From Gammaproteobacteria bacterium UBA2679 (lineage in GTDB: Bacteria; Pseudomonadota; Gammaproteobacteria; Pseudomonadales; Oleiphilaceae): a stretch of DNA of 64,000 nt. How positions within the stretch are numbered: position 1 is the first letter of the stretch; each line of letters starts with the position of its first letter. A program made the translations under genes and the position numbers. Shown here piece by piece: positions 40,101-49,728 of this stretch. A model generated the notes under the pieces. It saw nothing but the letters and a program-made list of their open reading frames with translations. It did not search any database and was not told the DNA's origin. The stretch spans positions 62,001 to 126,000 of the forward strand of contig DEMD01000016.1 in NCBI GenBank assembly GCA_002354735.1. The letters run 5' to 3'.

Positions 40101-41810
40101 GGCCTGCATGGTGAAGTCTGGTCGGCAGGCCTCCTCGCGGGCACGCCGGCTCACCAGCGTAGGTCGACAGAAGATGAGCGTGTCGTCATTTTCCACAACC
40201 TGCATGTACAGGTTGTCTTCGTGCAGCTTCTCGCCCTGGAAGTAATGTACGTTTTGCTGCTCATTCGGGTTGTCCAGTTGGTAACCCATCGTCCCGAGCA
40301 ACCACCGGCCTATCTCGTAATGACTGATAAACCGTGAATCCGGCAGTCGATAAGGGGTATCACTGTCGTCATCATGTTTCTGGTGCAACACAATTGGAAC
40401 GCCAGCGACATTGGCTGTGAGGCGGTTGTGTCCCCACAGCGTGTCTTCCCCGAGCTCCTGACCATGATCTGAGGTGAAAAGCCATAAATGATCACCATCG
40501 AAATTATCGCTCAGGTATTGAATCGTCGAAGCGAGAATCTGGTCGAGGTATACGACAGCATTGTCATACGCGTTCGACATGCGGGTGTCGTAAGGCACTT
40601 CATCACCGTCTGGCCAGCGGGCAAACCCTTCGTCTTCCGTGGCGTAGGCCTCCTCGTAAGGTGAATGAGTGCTGCGCAGGTTGATAACCACGAAGTTGCG
40701 TTCGCCCCAAGCCTGGTTTTTCAGCCAATCAAGCACGGCCTTGTCGCCGTTCATGCTCAGGTCTATGGGGTTGTCTTCTTTCGTGATATGCACGTCGATG
40801 AAGCGGCTGCCAATGCCGTTCATCATCTTCGACTCCTGTGTGGATATCCAGAAGGTCTTGTAACCGGCAGCCTTGGCGAGGCGGAACATGTTCGCGGTGC
40901 CGTCCTCGAGCGCCTTGAAGTTGCCAGGCTCCGCGGTAACGTTCATGAACAGGGGTAGCGTCGAGCCGGTAGCTACCGATGCAGCAATGCCTTGTGCGGC
41001 CTGCAGTTCACCCTGCGCCCACAGCGCTGAGAGATTCGGAGTGGTCTCGCGGTAATAACCGCCCACGCCGAGACGGTCGGACCGGACGGAGTCGGGCATC
41101 AGGACCCATATATTTTCAGGCGGATCGGCGGGCGCGGTGTAGCTGACTGAGTAGGGTGCGTAGTCTGGTCCCTTGATCGTTTTCTCGCGGCCCATCATGC
41201 GAACAGCGTAATAACTGAACACGTTGATGGAGTTATGCAGTGAACTGCGTGTTGACCCTGGCATGAAGGCGAGCATGTCGCGAGTGATGGCGCGGTTCGG
41301 CTTGCTACCGAGCACCAGCAGCACGATGATCAGAGGTATCCACGAACGGCCGATACGGAAGTGCCTGATGCCCCAGTTGAATGCTGCGAAAAGGAGGCCG
41401 TAGGGAATGCCCCAGGCCAGAAGTGCTGGCCAATGGTCTTTGAAGGTACTTTCGACGGCGCCGCCAATTTCGTGGCGCTCGGTGAATATTTTACTGATAT
41501 CGATGGCCGTAAGCGGATCGCCCACATAAGAGATGTGAGAGATCTGCAGGAGCTGCATGAAGGCAAACAGCATCAATACGAGATTGACGAACCATGGGCG
41601 GCCACTGAGCCAGAGGCAGAGGTTTATGATCCAGAGCACGATGACGTAGGAGAGTTCGAGCTCCGCCTGATTGTTCGGCGTGTAGAGCTGCTGAAGAAAA
41701 TCATCTGCCAATAGCAAAATGGTCGTCAGTGTGGCCAGACCTGCCATCAGCGCCGACCGGCGCAGGGAGGGGCCTCTCACGCCAAAGTTGGCTGTAAATG
41801 CTGGAAACAT
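40026..41810 (-). CDS. Phosphoethanolamine transferase-like (EptA/sulfatase superfamily)
   Basis: About 595 residues. Five N-terminal spans ('RRSALMAGLATLTTILLLAD' begins the first) are followed by a periplasmic alkaline-phosphatase fold. The metal-binding 'VLMPDSVRSDRLGVGGYYRE', the catalytic Thr in 'VATGSTLPLFMN' and the C-terminal metal sites in 'LFTSDHGQELGEDTLWGHN' are present. It would transfer phosphoethanolamine from phosphatidylethanolamine to lipid A or another surface acceptor. The frame stays open upstream to a TTG at 41912; I use ATG 41810. Overlaps the GDPD-like gene convergently by 75 bases. Confidence 0.82.
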   Translation of the reverse strand: MFPAFTANFGVRGPSLRRSALMAGLATLTTILLLADDFLQQLYTPNNQAELELSYVIVLWIINLCLWLSGRPWFVNLVLMLFAFMQLLQISHISYVGDPLTAIDISKIFTERHEIGGAVESTFKDHWPALLAWGIPYGLLFAAFNWGIRHFRIGRSWIPLIIVLLVLGSKPNRAITRDMLAFMPGSTRSSLHNSINVFSYYAVRMMGREKTIKGPDYAPYSVSYTAPADPPENIWVLMPDSVRSDRLGVGGYYRETTPNLSALWAQGELQAAQGIAASVATGSTLPLFMNVTAEPGNFKALEDGTANMFRLAKAAGYKTFWISTQESKMMNGIGSRFIDVHITKEDNPIDLSMNGDKAVLDWLKNQAWGERNFVVINLRSTHSPYEEAYATEDEGFARWPDGDEVPYDTRMSNAYDNAVVYLDQILASTIQYLSDNFDGDHLWLFTSDHGQELGEDTLWGHNRLTANVAGVPIVLHQKHDDDSDTPYRLPDSRFISHYEIGRWLLGTMGYQLDNPNEQQNVHYFQGEKLHEDNLYMQVVENDDTLIFCRPTLVSRRAREEACRPDFTMQALPWGQYRIVDRDRAAVEGEEVLIR

Positions 41811-42032
41811 AACTGAATCGTCTTTCTGGAGCCCGCCAGACTGTTGTGACATCGTCAAGCCGGATTGGCCTGCGGGGCGGATTGATTTGCCTGACTTTTG
41901 GGGGGCAAACAAGCGCGCGCATTTAACCTCACGCGATGTGCAGAGTCAACGAGACCCGTCTGATTCTGTGGGCTGCTGAACAAATCCATGGTCGTGGCCG
42001 TAAAGTCTTGAGTCACATCAGGAGTAAATGAC

Positions 42033-42851
42033 ATGAAGCCAGACAATAAGGATAAGAACGACTGGATCGAATATGCCGCCAGAGCCGGATACAGTGCCAA
42101 GATGGTGGTCTACACACTGCTCGGCGTACTTGCCATTCTCACGGCCTTCGGCTCGCAAAGCAGCGAGCAGCTTTCGCAGAAAGGCGTTTTCCAGGAAATT
42201 CTCCAGCAGCCTTTTGGCCGCGTTTTACTTGGTCTCGTTGCCGCTGGCCTCATCTGCTACGCGTTCTGGCGCATCGTGCAGGCGGTGAAGGACACCGAAA
42301 ACACGGGTGACGATGCCAAAGGCTACATCAAGCGCATTTTCTTCGTCATCACGGGTCTGATCTATGGCGCAGGCGGCGTAGTGGCAGCCAGGATGGTCAC
42401 AGGAACCAGTTCCGGGGGCTCAGGCGGTGACAACACCGAAAGCATGACGGCCCGGCTCATGGGCATGGAATGGGGGTTATGGCTGGTCGGGCTACTCGGT
42501 GCGCTGGTTCTCGCTTTTGCTTTTGTACAGTTCAAGCACGCCTGGAAGGCTGATTTTATCAGCAAGTTCCGTCGGGGTGAGATGAGTCAGAACGAAATTG
42601 ATGCGAGCTGTCACGCCGGGCAAAGTGGGTATGCCGCGAGGGGTATCGTCTATCTCCTTATTGGTATCTTCTTCATACAGGCTGCCTGGACAACCGACCC
42701 CCAGGAGGCTGGCGGCATGAAGGAGGTGCTACAGACCCTGCTGCAGCAGCCTTACGGGCCCTGGTTGTTGGCGCTGGTAGGCGCGGGCCTGTTGGCCTAC
42801 GGTGTCTTCTGTGGCTTTGAGGCGAAATACCGCCGAACCAGGCTGGAGTGA
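42033..42851 (+). CDS. DUF1206 family membrane protein
   Basis: 272 residues with six spans arranged as three two-span repeats. Each repeat starts with a basic 'AARAGYSAKMVVYTLLGVLA' or 'HAGQSGYAARGIVYLLIGIF' type segment and ends in 'LLQQPFGRVLLGLVAAGL' or 'LLQQPYGPWLLALVGAGLLA'; the recurrence of LLQQP(F/Y)G is diagnostic of DUF1206. A clear AGGAG site precedes the ATG. Function is unknown. Convergent with the GDT1-like gene 10 bases away. Confidence 0.85.
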   Translation: MKPDNKDKNDWIEYAARAGYSAKMVVYTLLGVLAILTAFGSQSSEQLSQKGVFQEILQQPFGRVLLGLVAAGLICYAFWRIVQAVKDTENTGDDAKGYIKRIFFVITGLIYGAGGVVAARMVTGTSSGGSGGDNTESMTARLMGMEWGLWLVGLLGALVLAFAFVQFKHAWKADFISKFRRGEMSQNEIDASCHAGQSGYAARGIVYLLIGIFFIQAAWTTDPQEAGGMKEVLQTLLQQPYGPWLLALVGAGLLAYGVFCGFEAKYRRTRLE

Positions 42852-42860
42852 AACGGGACG

Positions 42861-43442
42861 CTAGCTGCCCAGGCCCAATGTAGCCCCTATACCCGCGAGA
42901 ATCGCGATGCCCATGACGGCAAATATCATGGCTGCGATACTATGGACCAGCTTCACTGGCATTCGGTGGGCCAGTTTCTCGCCAACATAGACTGCCGGCA
43001 CGTTCGCGATCATCATGCCAAGCGTGGTGCCGGCTACCACCGCGAGCAATGCTGTGTACTGAGCGGCTAGCGCCACCGTCGCGATCTGCGTCTTGTCGCC
43101 CATCTCGGCCAGGAAGAAAGCAATGAGTGTCGCGACGAAGGCACCATAGCGGGTACGCGCCAGGTCTCCCTCCTCCACCTTATCGGGAACCAGAATCCAC
43201 GCCGCCATCGCGAGAAAGGACACACCGAGTATCCACCGCAGGTGTTCGGGTGATGCAAGCGACGTAATCCAGGCGCCAAGCGCTCCAGCGAGGCCATGGT
43301 TGAGTAAGGTGGCTAGCAGAATGCCGAGCACGATAGGCAATGGCTTCCGATAGCGGGCAGCAAGGATAAATGCCAGCAGCTGAGTCTTATCGCCTATTTC
43401 GGCGAGCGCCACTATGCCTGTAGACACGAAAAAGGCTTCCAT
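42861..43442 (-). CDS. TMEM165/GDT1 family manganese exporter
   Basis: Six spans in two halves, each with the signature E-x-G-D-K-T: 'VALAEIGDKTQLLAFILA' and 'FFLAEMGDKTQIATVALA'. This UPF0016/GDT1 family exports Mn2+ in Vibrio (MneA) and handles Ca2+/Mn2+ elsewhere; the same role is inferred. I place the start at 43442 (MEAFFVSTGIVALAEIG). The frame is open upstream but that segment would overlap a promoter. No yybP-ykoY riboswitch was found in the leader. Confidence 0.88.
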   Translation of the reverse strand: MEAFFVSTGIVALAEIGDKTQLLAFILAARYRKPLPIVLGILLATLLNHGLAGALGAWITSLASPEHLRWILGVSFLAMAAWILVPDKVEEGDLARTRYGAFVATLIAFFLAEMGDKTQIATVALAAQYTALLAVVAGTTLGMMIANVPAVYVGEKLAHRMPVKLVHSIAAMIFAVMGIAILAGIGATLGLGS

Positions 43443-43502
43443 GAGCCGCATACTCCGTACAGATAGCCAAGCGTGTAGAAGGACCGTTGTCGACGGCCCG
43501 GC

Positions 43503-43531
43503 ATGATAGGCGCGCGGTGGTAATCTGTCGA
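43503..43531 (-). promoter_or_regulatory. Sigma-70 promoter of the GDT1-like gene
   Basis: On the minus strand, TCGACA (43531-43526), a 17-base spacer and TATCAT (43508-43503) form a good sigma-70 promoter. The predicted transcript would start near 43495 and have about 50 bases of leader before the ATG at 43442. The match supports the shorter start chosen for this gene. Confidence 0.5.
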
Positions 43532-43655
43532 GCCGAAAAAGCCCCTGCTTACAGGACGATACAAGTATCGCGACATATCGCCTACTCAATCCGGCATTTC
43601 TAGCCTATCTTTTCATCAGAAAAGCGCCACTGCTCAACCTGAGGTTATGGTTTTT

Positions 43656-45293
43656 ATGCCTGCACAGCTCTCTATCGCCCAGCGTCTGGGTTTCGGATTT
43701 GGCCTGGTTTTCCTGTTTATGGTGGCCATCAGCCTGATTGGTATCAATCGCGTGGGCTTCATCGATGATGTCCTCACGGAGGTCAGCGAAGGTGCCTCGG
43801 CCAAACAGCGGCAGGCTATAAATTTCAGGGGAAGCGTGCACGACAGGGCTATCGCCATTCGCGATGCGGTTCTGGTGACTACTGATCAGGCGTTAAACCG
43901 ACATCTCTCGGAAGTGGAGCGGCTCAACGATTTTTATCAGGATTCAGCCAGAACCATGACAAACCTGTTCGCTGAAAAGGGCAAGACCGCTGAGGAAGCA
44001 AATCTGCTCAGCAGGATTCAGGATATCGAGCGCACCACACTGGCACTCACCGATCGTCTCATCACACTGCGAAAGGATGATGATATCGATGCGGCCAGAA
44101 CCTTGTTACTTGCCGAAGTATCGGCAGCCTATTCAGAATGGCTGAAGCGTATCAACGCTTTCATAGACTACGAAGAATCGCTTATCAGAAGTGAAATCGC
44201 GCTGGTACGCGATGTCGCCGGACAGTTTGCGAAGACGATACTGGGGCTTACTACCGTTGTCTTGCTGGTCAGTATCGTCGTCTCGATCCTTATTATCAGA
44301 AACCTCAAGCGTACGCTCGGCGCAGAGCCCTATGAAGTGGCCGAGGCCATTCAACGACTCGCAGACGGCCAGCTGAAGCAGGATATCCAGACGCAGTACG
44401 ACCAAAGCGTCATGGGGGCCTTACGCACAACGCTGGCACGGTTGATGGACACCATGCGCGAGGCGCGCTCCAGTGCAGACGCACTGACGAGTTCATCCGC
44501 TGAACTGCTGCGCACCTCCGACCAGAACAGTTCACAGATTCAGGTTCAGTCGCGCGAGACAGAGCAGATGGCAGCGGCCATCAACGAAATGGCCTCATCG
44601 GTTTCTGAAGTGGCACGCTATGCTGCGCAGGCTGCTGAAGCAACGCAGACGGCCGATCAGGAAGTGAAGACCGGCAACCGTGTGGTTCAGGAGTCCGCAA
44701 GTGCCATCAACAAGCTGGCGCAGACACTGGAGCAGGCCGCCGAAACCGTCCACGGCGTATCGAAAGACAGTGGCAATATCGAAACCATTGTCGAAGTCAT
44801 CAATGCCATTGCAGAGCAGACCAACCTGCTGGCGCTCAATGCGGCCATCGAGGCTGCCAGAGCGGGTGCACATGGCAGGGGCTTCGCTGTGGTCGCTGAC
44901 GAGGTTCGGTCACTGGCGACCCGAACGCAGAATTCGACCCGTGAGATTCAGGACATGATCGGGAAGCTGCAGCAAGGTGCGGGCAAGGCAGCGGCGGTGA
45001 TGGAAACCAGTCGGGATCTTGCGCGCAAGACCGTTGAGCAAACGCGCGAAGCCGAACAGGCACTTGCCAGCATCGGCCGTGAAGTCGGTTCGATCAAGGA
45101 TATGAACGTGCAGATCGCCAGCGCCGCTGACCAGCAGAGCGATGTGGCTGAAGAAGTGAACAAGAATATCACCCGCATCCATGACGCTACCATTGCCACA
45201 TCGGCAGGTTCTGATCAGGTAGCGTCTTCGAGTCGGAAGCTGTCCTCGCTGGCTGACCAGTTGACCAGCAAGGTGAGCTTTTTCAAAACCTGA
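43656..45293 (+). CDS. Methyl-accepting chemotaxis protein
   Basis: About 545 residues. Span 1 (residues about 10-30), a four-helix-bundle periplasmic sensor (about 35-190), span 2 (about 190-210), a HAMP domain and a long cytoplasmic coiled coil. The hairpin tip is canonical: [20 protein letters not shown], then '[20 protein letters not shown]'. No C-terminal CheR/CheB-tethering pentapeptide is present, so adaptation would depend on other receptors. The start at 43656 suits a GAGG site; ATG 43647 would leave only two bases after it. Ligand unknown. Confidence 0.92.
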   Translation: MPAQLSIAQRLGFGFGLVFLFMVAISLIGINRVGFIDDVLTEVSEGASAKQRQAINFRGSVHDRAIAIRDAVLVTTDQALNRHLSEVERLNDFYQDSARTMTNLFAEKGKTAEEANLLSRIQDIERTTLALTDRLITLRKDDDIDAARTLLLAEVSAAYSEWLKRINAFIDYEESLIRSEIALVRDVAGQFAKTILGLTTVVLLVSIVVSILIIRNLKRTLGAEPYEVAEAIQRLADGQLKQDIQTQYDQSVMGALRTTLARLMDTMREARSSADALTSSSAELLRTSDQNSSQIQVQSRETEQMAAAINEMASSVSEVARYAAQAAEATQTADQEVKTGNRVVQESASAINKLAQTLEQAAETVHGVSKDSGNIETIVEVINAIAEQTNLLALNAAIEAARAGAHGRGFAVVADEVRSLATRTQNSTREIQDMIGKLQQGAGKAAAVMETSRDLARKTVEQTREAEQALASIGREVGSIKDMNVQIASAADQQSDVAEEVNKNITRIHDATIATSAGSDQVASSSRKLSSLADQLTSKVSFFKT

Positions 45294-45308
45294 GCAGTCT
45301 GAACCTGG

Positions 45309-45932
45309 TCAGTCCATTGTCGGCTTGTAAAGGCTGAGAATGGCTTCCAGGTTCTCAAAAGCACTGACGGCGGAAGCTGCAGCGGCGTCGATATCGATCT
45401 CGCCGCTCAGCTCGGCCTCCTCCAGAAACCTCAGAAAGTCCTTCCAGAAGAATCCCGTCCTTTTGCCAAATCCATGGAAGAAAAATTGGTCGCGACCCGG
45501 CGTGAGACCGAGCTGCTGCTGGATGTGACGGCTGATACGCTGTCCCCCGAGCGTTGATCCCTGCCGGACGTACAAATATCCGATTGCCTCACTGCCGCTC
45601 ATGGCAGCATGGTCGTTTTCTGGCTGTGCAGCATAGGGTGAGTGCTGTAGACCCAGCACTGCAAAGTCCTTGGCAAGCCAGTCGAGAGGCGTGGCCTCGT
45701 GAGCGAATGCGAGGCCAGCGCGACTGAATCGCGGCTCCCAGATGCTGTAGAACGTATGGAAGGCTCCCAGCACCGTTCCGTAGCCCTGCAGCGAAAGGCT
45801 TGTCTCATGAAGCTGAGTAAGCATCGGATGGTGATGCAGTCGAAGATGAACGGTCTCCGTGGCCTGCTTCAATTCAGCGGCTAATCGGCTGGTAGAGGAG
45901 GGTTTGGCCAGCGCCTGGAGGTGGTCACGCAT
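45309..45932 (-). CDS. Biliverdin-producing heme oxygenase (BphO-like)
   Basis: 207 residues, helical. The distal-helix block 'YLYVRQGSTLGGQRIS' and the proximal His in 'ETVHLRLHHHPMLTQLH' are the heme contact regions of the bacterial HO group. It opens heme to biliverdin, CO and iron. In many bacteria such genes accompany bacteriophytochromes, but none is encoded here, so it could serve heme-iron recovery or make chromophore for a photoreceptor encoded elsewhere. Located beside the chemotaxis receptor, with convergent ends 16 bases apart. Confidence 0.82.
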   Translation of the reverse strand: MRDHLQALAKPSSTSRLAAELKQATETVHLRLHHHPMLTQLHETSLSLQGYGTVLGAFHTFYSIWEPRFSRAGLAFAHEATPLDWLAKDFAVLGLQHSPYAAQPENDHAAMSGSEAIGYLYVRQGSTLGGQRISRHIQQQLGLTPGRDQFFFHGFGKRTGFFWKDFLRFLEEAELSGEIDIDAAAASAVSAFENLEAILSLYKPTMD

Positions 45933-45973
45933 GGGCTGAGGTCTATTCTGCGGGTGTCACGGTCTATGTTAGC

Positions 45974-46870
45974 TCAATCCACGTCCGGCGCAGGTTTAAC
46001 TGGATCAGTCTGAACGGAAATACTGCTCAACTGCGGCAGGGCAGCGCCGAGGTCGGCGCGAGGGGCAACAAAGACCGTCACCTTGTCCAGCTGCGCGAAG
46101 ATGACCGAGGGCTGCGTGCCGAACATGGCGCGAAAGGTGTGCGAAAAATGTGCCGAGTCAGTAAAGCCGGCAGCGATTGCCGCCTCAGTGAACGACTGGC
46201 CTTTGGCCACGCCTATTGCCGTTATAAACATTCGGTGCCATTGCCGATAACGTCGAATCGGCACACCAATCTGCTGGCGAAACAGCTCGACGAGACGCGA
46301 GACCGACAGGTTCACTTCCTGCGCCAGCTTCTCTACAGGGCGATTTTCGGTGACCGATGACTTGATGAGATCGACCACGCGCGCCACCCGTGGGTCAGCC
46401 ACCGTGACGGGTAATCTGCCTCGCCGGATAAGACGGTCCAGTCTTTCATAGGCGACATCAGCGTCAGGTGGCGTCTCTATCATCTGGCGGAAAGCGGTCT
46501 GATACCGAGACTCTCCTCGGATGCCTACATGCAGCGCGGGGTGTACCCGGGTCATGAGCGGCAGCAGTGCACTGTAGTCATCGTTGAGGGGGTCCAAATA
46601 GCAGACGGCCACTGTCGCCTCTCCCAGCTCGACCGTAGCTGACTGCCCCGCGGCCAGTAACAGGCTCTGACAATCCACGGGGGCCGCCATACCCTTCGCC
46701 TTGACCCGTAGTGGTCTGTCCAGACTCACGACTAGCGCGGACGCCGCATGGGTGATGTCCAGGCGTTCCATGAGCGGCCCGATGTAGAGCGTGCGCCTGT
46801 CCCATAGATAGAGCAGGTTGGAGAGCGGTGATGTTGGCAGGGCTTTGGCTCCTGGCGCAGCTTCGCCCAA
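45974..46870 (-). CDS. AraC-family transcriptional regulator
   Basis: About 298 residues. An N-terminal ligand-type domain ('ALVVSLDRPLRVKAKGMAA') is followed by the two C-terminal helix-turn-helix motifs: 'VEKLAQEVNLSVSRLVELF' and 'FTEAAIAAGFTDSAHFSHTF', with 'RAMFGTQPS' at the end. The start is TTG 46870 and remains uncertain, as the frame has no ATG within reach. The target is unknown. Divergent from the lipase gene, which it might control, although the 212-base interval shows no clear operator. Confidence 0.82.
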   Translation of the reverse strand: MGEAAPGAKALPTSPLSNLLYLWDRRTLYIGPLMERLDITHAASALVVSLDRPLRVKAKGMAAPVDCQSLLLAAGQSATVELGEATVAVCYLDPLNDDYSALLPLMTRVHPALHVGIRGESRYQTAFRQMIETPPDADVAYERLDRLIRRGRLPVTVADPRVARVVDLIKSSVTENRPVEKLAQEVNLSVSRLVELFRQQIGVPIRRYRQWHRMFITAIGVAKGQSFTEAAIAAGFTDSAHFSHTFRAMFGTQPSVIFAQLDKVTVFVAPRADLGAALPQLSSISVQTDPVKPAPDVD

Positions 46871-47082
46871 CTGGGTCGTGGAGGAGACTGGTAGGCGGCG
46901 CGCGTGAATGGTGGATCGTCGGCGCTATATTAAAGCTAAAATCGATGAAATCGCGCAATTCACTCGCGTTCATTGAACCAGTGCCCGATTTTTCGAAGGC
47001 CAGCAGATCTTACAAGCGAAGCCTCATGACAAATGTCAGCCTTGCGGTCGATTGACACATAAAAATAATGCAAGGATGACTC

Positions 47083-48048
47083 GTGAAAAGATTGATGATC
47101 TCTGTGGTCACAACCATGGCTATGCTCGTTGCCAGCCAAACCCAGGCTGGTTGGTTCGACTGGTTCAAGAAACCCAACATTAGCGCTCAGACCCAGCACC
47201 CCATCGTGCTGATTCCGGGCATCTTCGCCTTCGATACTATTGCTGGCGTCGATCACTTCTACAAAATACCGGCTGCGCTGAGTGCCCAGGGCGCCGAAGT
47301 CCACACCGCCAGAATCAATGCGTTCGACAGCTCTGCCAGACGAGGCGCCCGCCTTATCGAACAGCTTCTGCATATCCGCGTGACGACTCAACGACCTCAT
47401 CTGAAATTCAATCTGATGGGCCATAGCCAGGGCGGCATAACGGCTCGGTATGTCATGAATGCGAGGCCGGATCTCGTCGCCTCGGTCACCACCATGCACA
47501 CGCCGCATCTGGGGTCGCCGCTTGCCGATATCGTTACTGGTATTGCACCGGAAGGCTCCTTGCAGGGCATAGGCTTTGCGACCTTTGCGAACGCGGTCGG
47601 CGACTTGTTGAACCTGCTGTCGAGTAATCGGGTAGATGACGCCAACGTCTATTTCATGCTGGCTGAATTCAATAAGGCAGGCGCTGCAAAATTCAGTCAA
47701 GATTTTCCGGCAGGCATGCCTTCGAGCTACTGCGGGCAGGGCCCGGATTCAGTGACCATCGCAGGACACACCATTCGTCTGTACTCCTGGAGCGGTACCT
47801 CGAAGGTCACTACGGCCATCGATCTCTCCGATGCCCTGTTTGCTATCACCGGCATACCTTTTCCAGAAGCCAGCGATGGCGTGACTGGTCGCTGCTCAAG
47901 CCACTTCGGACGGGTACTGAAGGACGACTACAATATGAACCATCTGGATATATCCAACCAGCTTCTTGGCATGGTGTCGCTATTCGAAACCAAGCCCGAG
48001 ACGCTGTTCCAGAACCACGCAAACCGCCTGAAAAACGAAGGTCTGTAG
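47083..48048 (+). CDS. lipA: Secreted triacylglycerol lipase (subfamily I.1/I.2)
   Basis: 321 residues with a signal peptide (VVTTMAMLVASQTQAG). The catalytic Ser is in 'FNLMGHSQGGITARYV', the Asp region in 'LADIVTGIAPEG' and the His in 'GRVLKDDYNMNHLDISNQ'. Two cysteines in 'PSSYCGQGP' and 'VTGRCSSHFG' probably form the stabilising disulfide of this family. It hydrolyses long-chain triglycerides after export through the type II secretion route. It needs the foldase encoded 54 bases downstream. Starts at GTG 47083 with an AAGGA site. Confidence 0.93.
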   Translation: MKRLMISVVTTMAMLVASQTQAGWFDWFKKPNISAQTQHPIVLIPGIFAFDTIAGVDHFYKIPAALSAQGAEVHTARINAFDSSARRGARLIEQLLHIRVTTQRPHLKFNLMGHSQGGITARYVMNARPDLVASVTTMHTPHLGSPLADIVTGIAPEGSLQGIGFATFANAVGDLLNLLSSNRVDDANVYFMLAEFNKAGAAKFSQDFPAGMPSSYCGQGPDSVTIAGHTIRLYSWSGTSKVTTAIDLSDALFAITGIPFPEASDGVTGRCSSHFGRVLKDDYNMNHLDISNQLLGMVSLFETKPETLFQNHANRLKNEGL

Positions 48049-48102
48049 CTTCATCTATACCGGGCCATTTCCAGGTGAGCCCGGTCATCTCAAGGTCCAG
48101 TC

Positions 48103-49149
48103 ATGAGTTCCAAAGTCGTGTCTTCTACCCGTCGATGTCTGTTGGCCGGAAGTATTGCCGCTGTATGCTTCATGCTGCTGTTCCGGCTCGCCGCTAGTGT
48201 GCCAACCAAGGTTGAGTCCGCGGCGAGCGCTGGGATGATCCGGCACGACGCAGGTGGTAGTGCTGTGAGTAAAGGCAACGCTGTGGCCGGTGTTGAGCTT
48301 CTCGATACCATAGCCCCTGGCCCCTTACCCGCTTCGCTCCAGGGTGCTGAGCCTGAGCTTGAACTGATAACAGACGCCGAAGGCCATCTGGTTCCCGATT
48401 ACGATCTCATGGTGCTGTTCGACTTCTATCTGGGGGCGCTCGAAGAGGAGCCGCTCGAAACTGTTCTCGCCCGTCTTCATCTCGCTCTTGCCGCGCAGCT
48501 CGAAGGGCAGGCTCTGGCTGAGGCAAAAGATCTGCTGGGGCGATACGTGGATTATCGAATAGGCCTGGCGGAACTTGAAACACAGGCGACCTTGTCGGCC
48601 GATGGCAGCTTTGATGCAGACAATCTGCAGGCGCGCTTACAGAGCATACAGGCTCTACGGGCCAGCCTCTTCGATGGGGAAGAGTTGCAGGCATTCTTTC
48701 AGCTGGATGAGGTGCAGGATCAGTTTGTGGTCCAGCAGCTGGCCATTAGCTACGATACGACGCTCAGCCCCGGCGAGCGAAGCGAAGCGCTCGCTGCGCT
48801 CGAGCAGCAGCTGCCTCAGCCAATTCGAGAGCTGAGACAGCAGGTGCATCAGAACGCCGATCTGTATAGTAAAGCCGAAGCGATGCGCGAGGCAGGCGCT
48901 AGTGCAGAAGCCATTTTTCAGGAAAGAGCGGCCGTCCATGGTGAGGCAATAGCGGCAGATCTGGCCAAGCTCGACGAGGAACGGGCACAGTGGCGGGCGA
49001 GGATCGACGCCTACGCTGTTGAGCGGCAACGCTTGCTTCAATCAGGCCTGAGTGCTGCCGATCAACAGGCGGCCATCGACGCGTTGCGCGCAGGGCGGTT
49101 CTCCGAACTGGAGCAGCTGGAGGTTCGTGCCTTCGAATCTGAGCTCTGA
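48103..49149 (+). CDS. lifO: Lipase-specific foldase (Lif)
   Basis: 348 residues: an N-terminal membrane anchor (CLLAGSIAAVCFMLLFRLAA) and a long Pro/Ala linker, then the helical foldase body. The conserved motif is 'LMVLFDFYLGALEEEPLE', a variant of the RxxFDY(F/C)LSALGE signature, and helices rich in Glu, Gln and Ala follow ('REAGASAEAIFQERAAV'). It folds the lipase in the periplasm before secretion. The lipase gene is immediately upstream, the normal lipA-lif order. The FDY tyrosine appears as Phe-Tyr (FDFY), a common variation. Confidence 0.9.
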   Translation: MSSKVVSSTRRCLLAGSIAAVCFMLLFRLAASVPTKVESAASAGMIRHDAGGSAVSKGNAVAGVELLDTIAPGPLPASLQGAEPELELITDAEGHLVPDYDLMVLFDFYLGALEEEPLETVLARLHLALAAQLEGQALAEAKDLLGRYVDYRIGLAELETQATLSADGSFDADNLQARLQSIQALRASLFDGEELQAFFQLDEVQDQFVVQQLAISYDTTLSPGERSEALAALEQQLPQPIRELRQQVHQNADLYSKAEAMREAGASAEAIFQERAAVHGEAIAADLAKLDEERAQWRARIDAYAVERQRLLQSGLSAADQQAAIDALRAGRFSELEQLEVRAFESEL

Positions 49150-49166
49150 CTTGCCCAGGCGAGACA

Positions 49167-49541
49167 CTAGGGCTTGAGGTCCGGGTCCCTGCTCTTGCTG
49201 GCGTGCCAGGGCCAGCTACCCGTCAGTTCGACATCCAGCGTAAAGCTCAGGAAGGTTCGAATGACGACCACAACCGCGAGTACGCCGATACTTTCCCAGG
49301 TCAGCTCTACCGCTACCGTATGGATAATATCGGCCGCAACGAGAAACTCCAGGCCCAGCAGGATGCCCTGTCCCAATGACTGACGAGACGTCTGGAAGGC
49401 CTCTTTCAGATTACTCCGTTTGATGAGACCGACCACCATCACGAAAAGCGCGTAACCCGCCACCGCGACGATGATTGAGATGCCCGCCATTTCTATGGCG
49501 CCGGCAGACCAGGAGGCGATCGTCTTTACATATTCCTGCAT
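49167..49541 (-). CDS. DUF1622 family membrane protein
   Basis: 124 residues with three hydrophobic spans, beginning near 'AGAIEMAGISIIVAVAGYA' and ending with 'GVLAVVVVIRTFLSFTLDV'. 'QSLGQGILLGLEFLVAADII' is the family block of DUF1622, whose role is unknown. I use the second ATG (49541), because a GGAG site lies seven bases before it. Convergent with the foldase gene, 17 bases between stops. Confidence 0.8.
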   Translation of the reverse strand: MQEYVKTIASWSAGAIEMAGISIIVAVAGYALFVMVVGLIKRSNLKEAFQTSRQSLGQGILLGLEFLVAADIIHTVAVELTWESIGVLAVVVVIRTFLSFTLDVELTGSWPWHASKSRDPDLKP

Positions 49542-49728
49542 TTTACTCTCCGCCGTTTGCACAAATCGAGGTTCAGGATGCGGGACACCTATACCCGTGT
49601 ACGCATTGATACGTGAGCTTGGTCACAGCACGGCTAATCCAAGGGCTCGCCTCGTCGGATCCGACGATGCCCAGTCATGATGGCTGGCGTATCGTTCTGG
49701 GCAATTTCCTGGTGAAGAAAGCTGGCTC

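Noticed and set aside
43443..43640. Possible Mn riboswitch (yybP-ykoY) before the GDT1-type gene
   Set aside because: The conserved GGGGAGUAG-type blocks and paired elements were not found; a plain sigma-70 promoter explains the interval.
43581..43646. Possible flagellar sigma-28 promoter before the chemotaxis receptor
   Set aside because: GCCTATCT resembles a -10 of this type, but no TAAA or TCAAG box lies at the right distance.
46578..46973. 131-codon reverse frame across the AraC start
   Set aside because: Shadow frame overlapping the AraC coding region, without motifs.
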